A stretch of DNA of 64,000 nucleotides from contig NZ_JAJADR010000004.1 in assembly GCF_020447265.1 (NCBI RefSeq), positions 1 to 64,000 on the forward strand, given 5' to 3'. Source of the stretch: Hymenobacter lucidus. Its GTDB lineage: Bacteria > Bacteroidota > Bacteroidia > Cytophagales > Hymenobacteraceae. This document shows, piece after piece, positions 50,656 to 58,484 of this stretch (position 1 is the first letter of the stretch; each line of letters begins with the position of its first letter). Below the pieces are notes generated by a model. The model searched no databases, had not been told where the DNA came from, and worked only from the letters and a program-made list of their open reading frames with translations. The position numbers and the translations under genes are program-made.

Positions 50656-51663
50656 ATGTACGAAACTCCTTTTCACGACCAGCCGCTCGATAACCTGACT
50701 TTCCTGGTAACGGGCGGAGCGGGCTTTATTGGCTCGAATCTGGTGGAATACCTGCTGAAGTACGGCGCCAAAAAGGTGCGCGTGCTCGACAACTTCTCCA
50801 ACGGCTTCCGCAAGAACGTCAACCTGTTTGCCGATAATCCGGCGCTGGAAGTCATCGAAGGCGACATCCGGGACCGGCAAACCTGCATCGACGCCTGCGT
50901 GGGCGTGGATGTGGTGCTGCACCAGGCGGCGCTGGGCTCGGTGCCCCGCTCCATCAACGACCCGATAACCTCAAACGACGTGAATGTGGGCGGCTTCGTC
51001 AACATGCTCGTGGGCGCCAAGGAGGCCGGCGTGAAGCGCTTCGTGTACGCGGCATCTAGCTCGACCTACGGCGACCATAAGGCCCTGCCCAAGGTGGAAG
51101 ACCGGATTGGCAAGCCCCTGTCGCCCTACGCCGTGACCAAGTATGCCAATGAGCTGTACGCCGACGTATTTGGCAAAACCTACGGCATGGAAATCATCGG
51201 ACTGCGCTACTTCAACATCTTTGGCCCCCGCCAGGACCCGAATGGCGCCTACGCGGCCGTTATTCCGCTCTTCATTGATGCTGTGCTGGAAGGCAAGCCC
51301 CCGCGCATGAACGGCGACGGTGGCCAGACGCGCGACTTCACCTTCGTGGAAAACTGCGTGCAGGCCAACATCAAAGCCGCTTTGGCTACGAAACCGGAAG
51401 CCGTGAACCAGGTGTACAACGTGGCCGTGGCCGACCGTACGTCGCTCAACGACCTGTTCAACATCCTGAAAGAGGAAGCCGGCTCCGACATCACGCCTGA
51501 GTACGGCCCCGACCGCGCCGGCGACATCCGCGACTCCCTGGCCGACATCAGCAAGGCCAACAACCTGCTCGGCTACCAGCCGCAGATTCGCATCCGGGAA
51601 GGCCTGCAGAAAACCCTGGCTTGGTTTAAAGAGAATCAGGCGTTTATTGCCGAGCGGAATTAA
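50656..51663 (+). CDS. UDP-GlcNAc 4-epimerase-type SDR (WbpP/TviC group)
   Basis: This protein of 335 residues is an extended SDR. Motifs: VTGGAGFIGSNLVEYLL, HQAALGSVPRSINDP, the active-site region AASSSTYGDH and SPYAVTKYANELY, and RYFNIFGPRQDPNGAYAAVIP. The SVPRS and YFNVFGPRQ-like patterns resemble WbpP/TviC, which epimerise UDP-GlcNAc to UDP-GalNAc. With the TviB/WbpO-type dehydrogenase it could supply UDP-GalNAcA for surface polysaccharide. Confidence 0.88.
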   Translation: MYETPFHDQPLDNLTFLVTGGAGFIGSNLVEYLLKYGAKKVRVLDNFSNGFRKNVNLFADNPALEVIEGDIRDRQTCIDACVGVDVVLHQAALGSVPRSINDPITSNDVNVGGFVNMLVGAKEAGVKRFVYAASSSTYGDHKALPKVEDRIGKPLSPYAVTKYANELYADVFGKTYGMEIIGLRYFNIFGPRQDPNGAYAAVIPLFIDAVLEGKPPRMNGDGGQTRDFTFVENCVQANIKAALATKPEAVNQVYNVAVADRTSLNDLFNILKEEAGSDITPEYGPDRAGDIRDSLADISKANNLLGYQPQIRIREGLQKTLAWFKENQAFIAERN

Positions 51664-51675
51664 TTCTGACTTTAA

Positions 51676-51753
51676 TGCTGAGCTTTTCGACGCCTCTCTT
51701 CCGCAATAGTAAATAGTTACTTTGGCGGTAAAAATGCTTCGAAAAGCTCAGCA
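51676..51753. repeat. REP-like inverted pair
   Basis: TGCTGAGCTTTTCGA (51676-51690) and its exact reverse complement (51739-51753) are separated by 48 bases. The core is shared with 39391-39406. It occupies the place where the left octamer arm is found in the other spacers. Confidence 0.8.
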
Positions 51754-51761
51754 CGGCGGTC

Positions 51762-51794
51762 TAGCTCACTAAGTCACTAACTCACTAACTCACC
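51762..51794. repeat. Single octamer arm before rfbA
   Basis: The run reads TCACTAAG TCACTAAC TCACTAAC TCACC, the same 8-base unit as the right arm at 48301-48337. No left arm is present after the previous stop. It ends one base before the rfbA ATG. Confidence 0.85.
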
Positions 51795-51795
51795 G

Positions 51796-52674
51796 ATGAA
51801 AGGCATTATCCTCGCCGGCGGCTCCGGCACCCGCTTGCACCCACTCACGTTGGCCGTCAGCAAGCAGCTTATGCCGGTGTACGACAAGCCGATGATTTAT
51901 TATCCGCTGTCGATTCTGATGATGGCGGGCATCCGCGAAATCCTCATCATCACCACGCCTCACGACCAGGAGCAGTTCAAGCGTCTGCTCGGCGACGGGC
52001 AGCGGCTAGGCTGCGACTTTCAGTACGCGGTGCAGGAAGTGCCCAACGGACTGGCGCAGGCGTTTGTAATCGGAGCCGACTTTATCGGCGACGATACTGT
52101 AGCCCTGGTGCTGGGCGACAATATTTTCCACGGTGAAGGCCTGGAAGAGCTGCTCAAAAGCAACAGCAACCCCGACGGCGGTGTGGTATATGCTTACCAC
52201 GTGCACGACCCGGAGCGCTACGGCGTGGTGGAGTTTGATGAAAATAAAAAGGCCCTCAGCATCGAGGAAAAGCCCAAGCAGCCGAAGAGCAACTACGCGG
52301 TACCGGGTCTGTACTTCTACGACAACGAGGTCATTCAGATTGCCAAAGACCTGAAGCCCAGCCCCCGAGGCGAGTACGAAATAACGGACGTCAACCAAGA
52401 GTACCTGCGGCGTGGCAAGCTAAAAGTCGGCATTCTGGGCCGGGGCACTGCCTGGCTCGATACCGGTACATTCGAGTCGTTGATGCAGGCTGGTGAGTTT
52501 GTGCGCGTTATCGAACAGCGGCAGGGCCTGAAAGTAGGCTCCATTGAGGAAATAGCCTACCGTCAGGGCTTTATTACGGCCGACCAGCTTCGTGCCATTG
52601 CCGAGCCCCTGCGCAAGAGCGGCTACGGCGACTACCTGATGAGCCTGCCCGAGTCGTTGCTGCTGGAAAAGTAG
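51796..52674 (+). CDS. rfbA: Glucose-1-phosphate thymidylyltransferase
   Basis: It makes dTDP-glucose, the substrate of RfbB encoded two genes upstream. The nucleotidyltransferase signature [11 protein letters not shown] is at the start, with [27 protein letters not shown] and [16 protein letters not shown]. At 292 residues it is complete. It ends the sugar cluster, followed by a strong terminator. Confidence 0.94.
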   Translation: MKGIILAGGSGTRLHPLTLAVSKQLMPVYDKPMIYYPLSILMMAGIREILIITTPHDQEQFKRLLGDGQRLGCDFQYAVQEVPNGLAQAFVIGADFIGDDTVALVLGDNIFHGEGLEELLKSNSNPDGGVVYAYHVHDPERYGVVEFDENKKALSIEEKPKQPKSNYAVPGLYFYDNEVIQIAKDLKPSPRGEYEITDVNQEYLRRGKLKVGILGRGTAWLDTGTFESLMQAGEFVRVIEQRQGLKVGSIEEIAYRQGFITADQLRAIAEPLRKSGYGDYLMSLPESLLLEK

Positions 52675-52695
52675 GCGCAAGGTTGATTGCTGCAT

Positions 52696-52733
52696 AAAAA
52701 AGGCCCGCGCTGATTACAGCGTGGGCCTTTTTT
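52696..52733. terminator. Bidirectional terminator after rfbA
   Basis: A 17-bp stem with one mismatch (52696-52712 with 52717-52733) has A6/T6 flanks. It serves rfbA and the convergent chromate transporter gene. Confidence 0.88.
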
Positions 52734-52752
52734 GCTGATGCGGTGGCCGGTA

Positions 52753-54033
52753 TCAAAACAGAACTCCCGCCAGCAAACCCGCCAGCACAATAACGTAGGA
52801 CGGGAAACGGTCCCAGAGCAGCACCAGAAACGTGGCAGCCACCAGTAGTAGATTGACGGGCGTATCGGGTAGCGGGTGATACAGCAGAAACGTGGCCGCG
52901 CACACCAGCCCCGCCGACACGGCGTTGATACCTTCGAGCGACGCCTTGACGACCCGGTATTGTTTGAGCTGGTCCCAGAAGCGAATCAGAAAGAAGATGA
53001 GCAGCGTGCCGGGCATGAAAATACCGGCTGTGGCTACTACCGCGCCCAGCACCTGGCTGCCGATGCCGCCACCTTCCTGCCGCATAGCCAGCGCCCCGAT
53101 GTAGGAGGCAAACGAAAAATTGGGGCCCGGCATGGCCTGCACCAGCCCCAACCCCGACAAAAACTCCTGCGTGGTGAGGTATTCCTTGAATTCCACAAAC
53201 TCGGCGTAGAGCAATGGGGCCAGCACCTGCCCACCGCCAAAGACGAGGCTGCCGTTGCGGTAGAAGTTCTCGAACAGGCGCACGGGTAGCAAGCGAGTGT
53301 AGTGGCCCAGCACGGCCGCGCCAATCAGCACGGCCAGCCACAGCACGAAGTTGGCCCACTCGATGTTCAGTGGCTGCTTTTTTTCCAGCACCGGCATCTT
53401 GCGGTAGCGGAAGGTGGTAATGATGCCGCCCGCAATAAGCAGCAGCGGCAGCACCGACGGTAGCTGGAACCGGTAAGCCAGCATGGACGCCGCCACCATC
53501 AGGGCCACCGAGGTTTTGGTGTGAATGACTTTCTCGGAAATCTTATAGGCCGAGTACGCCACAAACCCCACCGCAATAGGCTGGATATACTGCACCAGGT
53601 TGGCTACCTGGTCTTTGTCGAGGTAGGAGATGGTGAGGCCGGCCAGTGTCATCAACGTCACGGCAGGCAGCATCCAGACCAGCACCGTGAGGTAGGCCAG
53701 GTTGGGGCCGCCGAGGCGGTAGCCAATGGCCGTAATGGTCTGAGTGGAGGTGGGGCCGGGCAGAATCTGGCAGAGGGCCGTCAGCTCCAGCAACTCGGCG
53801 GCCGTCAGGTAGCGGCGCTTATCCACCAGCAGCCGCAGCATCATGGCCAGGTGGGCCTGCGGACCGCCGAAGGCCGTGAGCCCCAGCGCGGCCACGTCTT
53901 TCAGGAAAATAATGCCGCGTACCCGCTTGGTGCGGGCCCCACGAGTACCCCGGGGTGGTGGCGCGAGCTGAATTTCTTCTGTTTCCAAAACAGGGTACTT
54001 AGTGGTCAGGCAAGGACGCGGAAAGCCAGGCAA
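52753..54033 (-). CDS. chrA: Chromate transporter (two-domain CHR type)
   Basis: This inner-membrane protein of 426 residues contains two CHR halves. The first has LGLTAFGGPQAHLAMM and QILPGPTSTQ, the second NGSLVFGGGQVLAPLL and QAMPGPNFSFASYIGA. About ten hydrophobic segments are visible. Family members export chromate or transport sulfate-like anions; no chrB or sulfur gene is adjacent. There is no ATG near the N-terminus; TTG at 54033 or an internal TTG at about residue 16 may start translation. Confidence 0.87.
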   Translation of the reverse strand: MPGFPRPCLTTKYPVLETEEIQLAPPPRGTRGARTKRVRGIIFLKDVAALGLTAFGGPQAHLAMMLRLLVDKRRYLTAAELLELTALCQILPGPTSTQTITAIGYRLGGPNLAYLTVLVWMLPAVTLMTLAGLTISYLDKDQVANLVQYIQPIAVGFVAYSAYKISEKVIHTKTSVALMVAASMLAYRFQLPSVLPLLLIAGGIITTFRYRKMPVLEKKQPLNIEWANFVLWLAVLIGAAVLGHYTRLLPVRLFENFYRNGSLVFGGGQVLAPLLYAEFVEFKEYLTTQEFLSGLGLVQAMPGPNFSFASYIGALAMRQEGGGIGSQVLGAVVATAGIFMPGTLLIFFLIRFWDQLKQYRVVKASLEGINAVSAGLVCAATFLLYHPLPDTPVNLLLVAATFLVLLWDRFPSYVIVLAGLLAGVLF

Positions 54034-54082
54034 AATACAATGGAGGAGTTCCAGGCTCTGCTACCAGTTCCAGCCAAAAAAA

Positions 54083-54144
54083 CTGCCGGTTGCTGAATGG
54101 GCGGCCGGGAAATTTTCCGAACCCAACCCTTCAACAACCGGCAG
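54083..54144 (-). terminator. Terminator of the oxygenase gene
   Basis: Fifteen-bp arms (54083-54097 with 54130-54144), one mismatch, are followed on the minus strand by a run of seven T. It has a large loop and lies 20 bases past the stop. Confidence 0.75.
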
Positions 54145-54164
54145 CTAACAATCGACCAAAGTGC

Positions 54165-55142
54165 TTACTTCTTCTTCAGGCCCAGCTCAATCAACCGTTC
54201 GTTGAGGAATTCGCCGGCCGTAATGTCGGCTTCCTTCTTGGGGTTGTCGGGCGTTACGCAGTTTTCCAGTGCCGCCAGGCTCATTTCGGAGCGGGGGTGC
54301 ATGAAAAACGGTACCGAGAAGCGTGAAGAGTTCATCTTTTCGCGGGCGGGGTTCACTACCCGGTGAATAGTGCTCTTCAGTACGCCGTTGGTCAGGCGCT
54401 GCAGCATGTCACCCACGTTCACCACAATCTGGTCGGGCAGAGCCGTAATCGGAATCCACTTTCCGTCGCGGCGCTTTACCTGCAGGCCATCGGCTGAGGC
54501 GCCCATGAGCAAGGTAATCAGGTTGATGTCGCCGTGCTCGGCGGCACGTACGGCATCAGCCGGCACCGCATCGGGGTTTTCGATGGGGAAGTAGTGGATA
54601 GGGCGCAGAATGCTGTTGCCGTTCCGTACTTTGTCGTCGAAATAATTCTCGGGCAGTTTCAAATAGATGGCAATGGCCCGCAATACATCCTTACCAGCAG
54701 CTTCCAGCGTGCGGTACGTAGTGAAGGTGCTCTGCTGGAACGTAGGGATTTCCTCAGGCCAGATGTTGGCCGGATACTCCTTGCCGATGGGGTCAGTTTC
54801 ATCATCAACCTCCTGACCCACGTGGAAAAACTCTTTCAGGTCGCCGGTGTTGCGGCCCTTGGCGTGCTCCTTGCCCTTGCTGATATAGCCGCGCTGGCCT
54901 GCCAGTTCGGGGTTTTCATAGCGTTGCTTGGCATCGTCGGGCAATGCAAAGAAGGCCTTTACGTCGTTGTAAAGGGCCGCCGTTTGTTCATCGGTGAGGC
55001 CATGGTTTTTCAGGGCCACAAAACCGATGTTTTGATACGCTTCGCCAAGTTGTTGTACGAAGCGGGCCTTACGCTCCGGGTCACCGGAACGGAAATCGGC
55101 CAAGTCGAGGGAGGGAATTTCTTCCAACAATTTTTCTTCCAT
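54165..55142 (-). CDS. Isopenicillin N synthase-like 2OG-Fe(II) oxygenase
   Basis: This cytoplasmic oxygenase of 325 residues has the N-terminal family domain (IPSLDLADFRSGDPERKARF, FFALPDDAKQRYENPELAGQRGY). The double-stranded beta-helix iron site is EHGDINLITLLMG (His-x-Asp), with the distal His in LKSTIHRVVNP and the 2-oxoglutarate Arg and Ser in SSRFSVPFF. The substrate is unknown; in bacteria such genes are often annotated only by family. It is monocistronic with its own terminator. Confidence 0.88.
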   Translation of the reverse strand: MEEKLLEEIPSLDLADFRSGDPERKARFVQQLGEAYQNIGFVALKNHGLTDEQTAALYNDVKAFFALPDDAKQRYENPELAGQRGYISKGKEHAKGRNTGDLKEFFHVGQEVDDETDPIGKEYPANIWPEEIPTFQQSTFTTYRTLEAAGKDVLRAIAIYLKLPENYFDDKVRNGNSILRPIHYFPIENPDAVPADAVRAAEHGDINLITLLMGASADGLQVKRRDGKWIPITALPDQIVVNVGDMLQRLTNGVLKSTIHRVVNPAREKMNSSRFSVPFFMHPRSEMSLAALENCVTPDNPKKEADITAGEFLNERLIELGLKKK

Positions 55143-55278
55143 AGCGGAAAATCAATATACTTTTGAGCAAACCTTACGTATTGCGCAAGGTACTTAAAAA
55201 ATCATTCGTCGTCCCGGTGTCGGGGCGCGGCCGGACAAACGGTCCGGTGGCCATCTTAACCCTTCCACCATTTCCCTC

Positions 55279-56106
55279 ATGAAAGCATCTGCTTTACTAA
55301 TGAGCAGCGCTATGCTGCTCGGTCTAGGCGCCTGCGACACGGCCCGCCAACAACAAGAGTCGGGCTCCCAGGCCACTGCCGAACGTGTATCCTCAGCGAA
55401 TACCGCTTCCATGGAGAAAAACGGTATCCGTCTGACGCCGTTCACCGATTCGCCCAAAAATCCAGAGGCCCAGGTGCAGCTTAAGTCACCGGTGACGGGC
55501 TCGGTGGTGCCCAGTGGCAGCGTATCATTCGACTACGACATCACCAACTTCCAGCTCACCAAGATGACCGGGGGCATGCACTCGGAAGAAATGGCCAACT
55601 CGGAAAAAGGGCAGCATATTCATAATATCGTGGACAATGAGCCTTACACCGCTCACTATACCACTGAATTTACGAAACCTATTGCCGACGGCCAACACGT
55701 GGTACTGTCGTTTCTGTCGCGCTCTTACCACGAAAGTCTTAAACACCGCGGCGCTTACGACCTGCGGGTAATTACAGTGGGCAACGCGCCAGCTACGCCC
55801 CTGAATGCTGATCTGCAGGCTCCACACCTGTTCTACAGCCGCCCCAAGGACACGTATTCGGGTAAGGATGCGGCCAAGGTAATGCTGGACTTCTACCTAG
55901 TAAACACCACGTTGTCGCCGGAAGGCAACAAGGTGCGCGCTACCATCAACGGTACCGAGTTTATGCTGGATCAGTGGGCGCCCTTCATGATGGAAGGCCT
56001 GCCCGCCGGCCAGAACACCGTGAAGCTGGAGCTGGTAGATGCCAGTGGCAACCTGATTCCCGGCCCGTTCAACTCCGTAACGCGCAACTTCACGCTGCAG
56101 CCCTAG
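55279..56106 (+). CDS. Hypothetical lipoprotein
   Basis: This protein of 275 residues has a lipoprotein signal (MKASALLMSSAMLLGLGAC, Cys19). The mature part appears to hold two Ig-like beta modules: one around VQLKSPVTGSVVPSGSVSFDYDI with HIHNIVDNEPY, and one around ATINGTEFMLDQWAPFMMEGLPAGQNTVKLELVD. It is probably anchored in the outer or inner membrane leaflet facing the periplasm. The function is unknown. Confidence 0.78.
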   Translation: MKASALLMSSAMLLGLGACDTARQQQESGSQATAERVSSANTASMEKNGIRLTPFTDSPKNPEAQVQLKSPVTGSVVPSGSVSFDYDITNFQLTKMTGGMHSEEMANSEKGQHIHNIVDNEPYTAHYTTEFTKPIADGQHVVLSFLSRSYHESLKHRGAYDLRVITVGNAPATPLNADLQAPHLFYSRPKDTYSGKDAAKVMLDFYLVNTTLSPEGNKVRATINGTEFMLDQWAPFMMEGLPAGQNTVKLELVDASGNLIPGPFNSVTRNFTLQP

Positions 56107-56134
56107 TGCCCACTTAGCGTAAGTAGTTACCACA

Positions 56135-56172
56135 GAAAGCGCCCGGCTGCCTTGCGGTAGTCGGGCGCTTTC
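56135..56172. terminator. Bidirectional terminator
   Basis: An 11-bp perfect stem GAAAGCGCCCG/CGGGCGCTTTC (56135-56145 with 56162-56172) lies between convergent genes. Confidence 0.8.
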
Positions 56173-56202
56173 ATGCGTTTATGATATTTATTTGCAGGTC
56201 TG

Positions 56203-58227
56203 TTATACCCGGCGTAAGCTGCGGATGCGCCAGTTCACGGCCACCTCGAAGTAGGGGTACAGATTCCGGGTTTCGCGGGCCAGGTCTTCGCTGGTGTAAC
56301 CCGTGCCCGCATAGGCGCCCTGGCCGGGCGTGTAGCGGTAAAACGTGCGCAACTGCTGCAGCCACAGGCTGGCTTCCAGGGAGAAGCCGGCCCGGGTGCG
56401 GCGCTCATAGGCCAGTTCGGGGCCCTGCTGCCGCGTCAGGCTACGCAGAAATATCAGGGTAGAGCCACTGCCGCCGGCGGCATCGAGCAGGGCGGCGCGG
56501 CCGTGGGTGCGCTGCTCCAGAAACCGGTAGCCCAGCCGGATACTGTTTTGCCCGCGCAGCTTGCCCCAGCTATGCCGCACCGCTGCCGATAAGTCGTGGG
56601 TAATAGTGGTATCCAACGGGCTTTCCTTGAACTGCGGCCAGTTGAGTAGCCCGATGCGGTTTTCGCGCCGGATATAGTCGATGGAAGTCAGCAGGCGGGG
56701 CGTAAACTGGTAGCTGAGGTGCTGCTGCTGCTCCAGCACGCGGCTGGCCCGGTTTTTAAGCTGCTCACTGAGCCGGTCGCGCACCTGGTAGCTCACCCAC
56801 AGGTGGTAGGTCGATTTCAGGCTGAACTTGCCTGGGGCCCAGGTAAACGACGGTTCCCAGTGCAGCAGCCGGTCGGTGTAGTTTTCGGCGCTTTGCGAAG
56901 CCCGGATAAATACAAACTGCCGCAGCTCGGCCCCGGCGGCCAGCGACGTACGAAAAGCCCCGGCCCAGCGCCCCACCCACACCAGCCGCAACGAGTGCTG
57001 GGCCTCGTCGCGGTCTTGGTCATTGTCGTCACTCGGCGTGTCTACGCGCAGCAGCTGCGCCGAGCCCAGCAACGAGAGGGAATGGCGTGGCCGTGGCAGC
57101 CACGTCAGCTCCGACTGCCACAGGGTGGTTTTCTCGGAAATGTCCTTGATCTGCTCCCGCTCGATGGCCGTGGTCAGCCGGGTGGGCGAGAGGCCGCGGT
57201 TGTTTTCCAGCGAATAGTTGCGGTTCCGCTCCCGGTAGTTGAATAGCAGCATAAACTGCAACTTCTTGCTATTAACTCGCACTTCCTGGCGAGTGTCGAG
57301 CTCCTGCTGGTGGTAGCCCAGGTTCTGCACCGTATCCGCCTCGGCCCCGAGCTGCCGGTAGGCAAACGCGCGCCGGGGTAGGGCCAAGGAGTTGTCGGAC
57401 CGGAACGAGGCTTTGTCGCTGAGCTGATACACCCAGCTGAGTTGGGTGGCAATAGTGTCGCTCTGAATGCGCTGTACGTTGCCGGGCACGTAGTCCTCGG
57501 CTCGGTTGGAGCGGTAGCCCAGGCGGAGCGTGCCGCTGGAAAATTCGTCGAAACTACGCTCATAATAGCCTTCGGCCAAGGTGCGCTGCCACACCCGCGG
57601 CCCCAGTTGCGAGCGGGTGCCAAACAAACGCAAGGCCACCGGCTGCCGCGCCTGCTGCCCCGGATAAATTAGCGTGGTGACTTCCAGGCCGTAGGAGGGG
57701 CCCGCGTCGCGACGGGCATTGCGCGAGTCGTAGGCCACGCCGCCGAAGAGCACGTAGCGCGCTACCGACAGCGTATCGAGGGCCGTAGCGGGCCGCAGCC
57801 GATGCTGGTAACCCAGGCGGGCCAGCCAGGCGCCGGTGCGCGTGTCGTTGGCGCGGCTTTGCTCGTAATGTGCTAATTGGCCTACCTGCCAGCGGCGGGT
57901 CAGGGCCAGGGTGTGCAGCAGGTATGCAGCGTAGTCTTCGCGCACAAAGGGCGGCTGGCCCCGGTCGTCATAAATCCAGTCGCTGAGCAAGCGGTACTGC
58001 ACCGACTGCCGGGGCGAGAGTAGGGTGCGGCCGCGCAGGTCGGTTTGCTGGGCGTAGGTGCTCACGCCCACCCGCCGGGCCCGAAACGAGAGCAGCAACA
58101 GCGAATCAGTGGTGGGGGAGGAGCTTGCCGGAGCCAGTACCTGCGCGGCGGTCGGCAAGGCGAGAATCAGCAACGCCGTGAGCAGCAACAGGCAAACGGC
58201 AGACGCAGAAGCTCGACAGCAGGGCAT
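56203..58227 (-). CDS. Probable outer-membrane beta-barrel protein
   Basis: This protein of 674 residues has a signal peptide (VCLLLLTALLILALPTAAQ). Almost the whole mature part consists of alternating amphipathic strands rich in Tyr, Arg and Gln (YQHRLRPATALDTLSVARYV, RLGYRSNRAEDYVPGN), as in large barrels. No plug, TonB box or sorting domain is seen. It ends in VNWRIRSLRRV without a terminal Phe. Function unknown. The gene stands alone between convergent and divergent neighbours. Confidence 0.7.
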   Translation of the reverse strand: MPCCRASASAVCLLLLTALLILALPTAAQVLAPASSSPTTDSLLLLSFRARRVGVSTYAQQTDLRGRTLLSPRQSVQYRLLSDWIYDDRGQPPFVREDYAAYLLHTLALTRRWQVGQLAHYEQSRANDTRTGAWLARLGYQHRLRPATALDTLSVARYVLFGGVAYDSRNARRDAGPSYGLEVTTLIYPGQQARQPVALRLFGTRSQLGPRVWQRTLAEGYYERSFDEFSSGTLRLGYRSNRAEDYVPGNVQRIQSDTIATQLSWVYQLSDKASFRSDNSLALPRRAFAYRQLGAEADTVQNLGYHQQELDTRQEVRVNSKKLQFMLLFNYRERNRNYSLENNRGLSPTRLTTAIEREQIKDISEKTTLWQSELTWLPRPRHSLSLLGSAQLLRVDTPSDDNDQDRDEAQHSLRLVWVGRWAGAFRTSLAAGAELRQFVFIRASQSAENYTDRLLHWEPSFTWAPGKFSLKSTYHLWVSYQVRDRLSEQLKNRASRVLEQQQHLSYQFTPRLLTSIDYIRRENRIGLLNWPQFKESPLDTTITHDLSAAVRHSWGKLRGQNSIRLGYRFLEQRTHGRAALLDAAGGSGSTLIFLRSLTRQQGPELAYERRTRAGFSLEASLWLQQLRTFYRYTPGQGAYAGTGYTSEDLARETRNLYPYFEVAVNWRIRSLRRV

Positions 58228-58360
58228 GGCAGCAAAACAAAGGGCCCCGTAGCAGAAGGCAACCGATATTGCGTAAGTTAGCTAATCGGGAAGCAGGCCG
58301 CAACCATCGGGTAAATCTGGGTTTTAGACAAAAAAAAGCCGCCGCATCTGTCGCAACACC

Positions 58361-58368
58361 TATTTTTG
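58361..58368 (+). promoter_or_regulatory. -7 element upstream of the OmpA-family gene
   Basis: TATTTTTG matches TAnnTTTG, 116 bases upstream of the ATG. No -33 box is clear, so the call is tentative. Confidence 0.35.
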
Positions 58369-58484
58369 GCCTGCCTTTCGCTTCCCACCGAAACCTCCTT
58401 GCAGTTCAGGACGTCTTGAGTGTGCGGAACCGTTGCACTGACGGCTTCGTTGCTCCCGGAGGCCTTTGTTTTGCCATATAGCTT

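Noticed and set aside
48240..51794. Short repeat runs as a CRISPR array
   Set aside because: Units are only 8 bases, degenerate and contiguous, without constant spacers of 30-40 bases; no cas genes are present.
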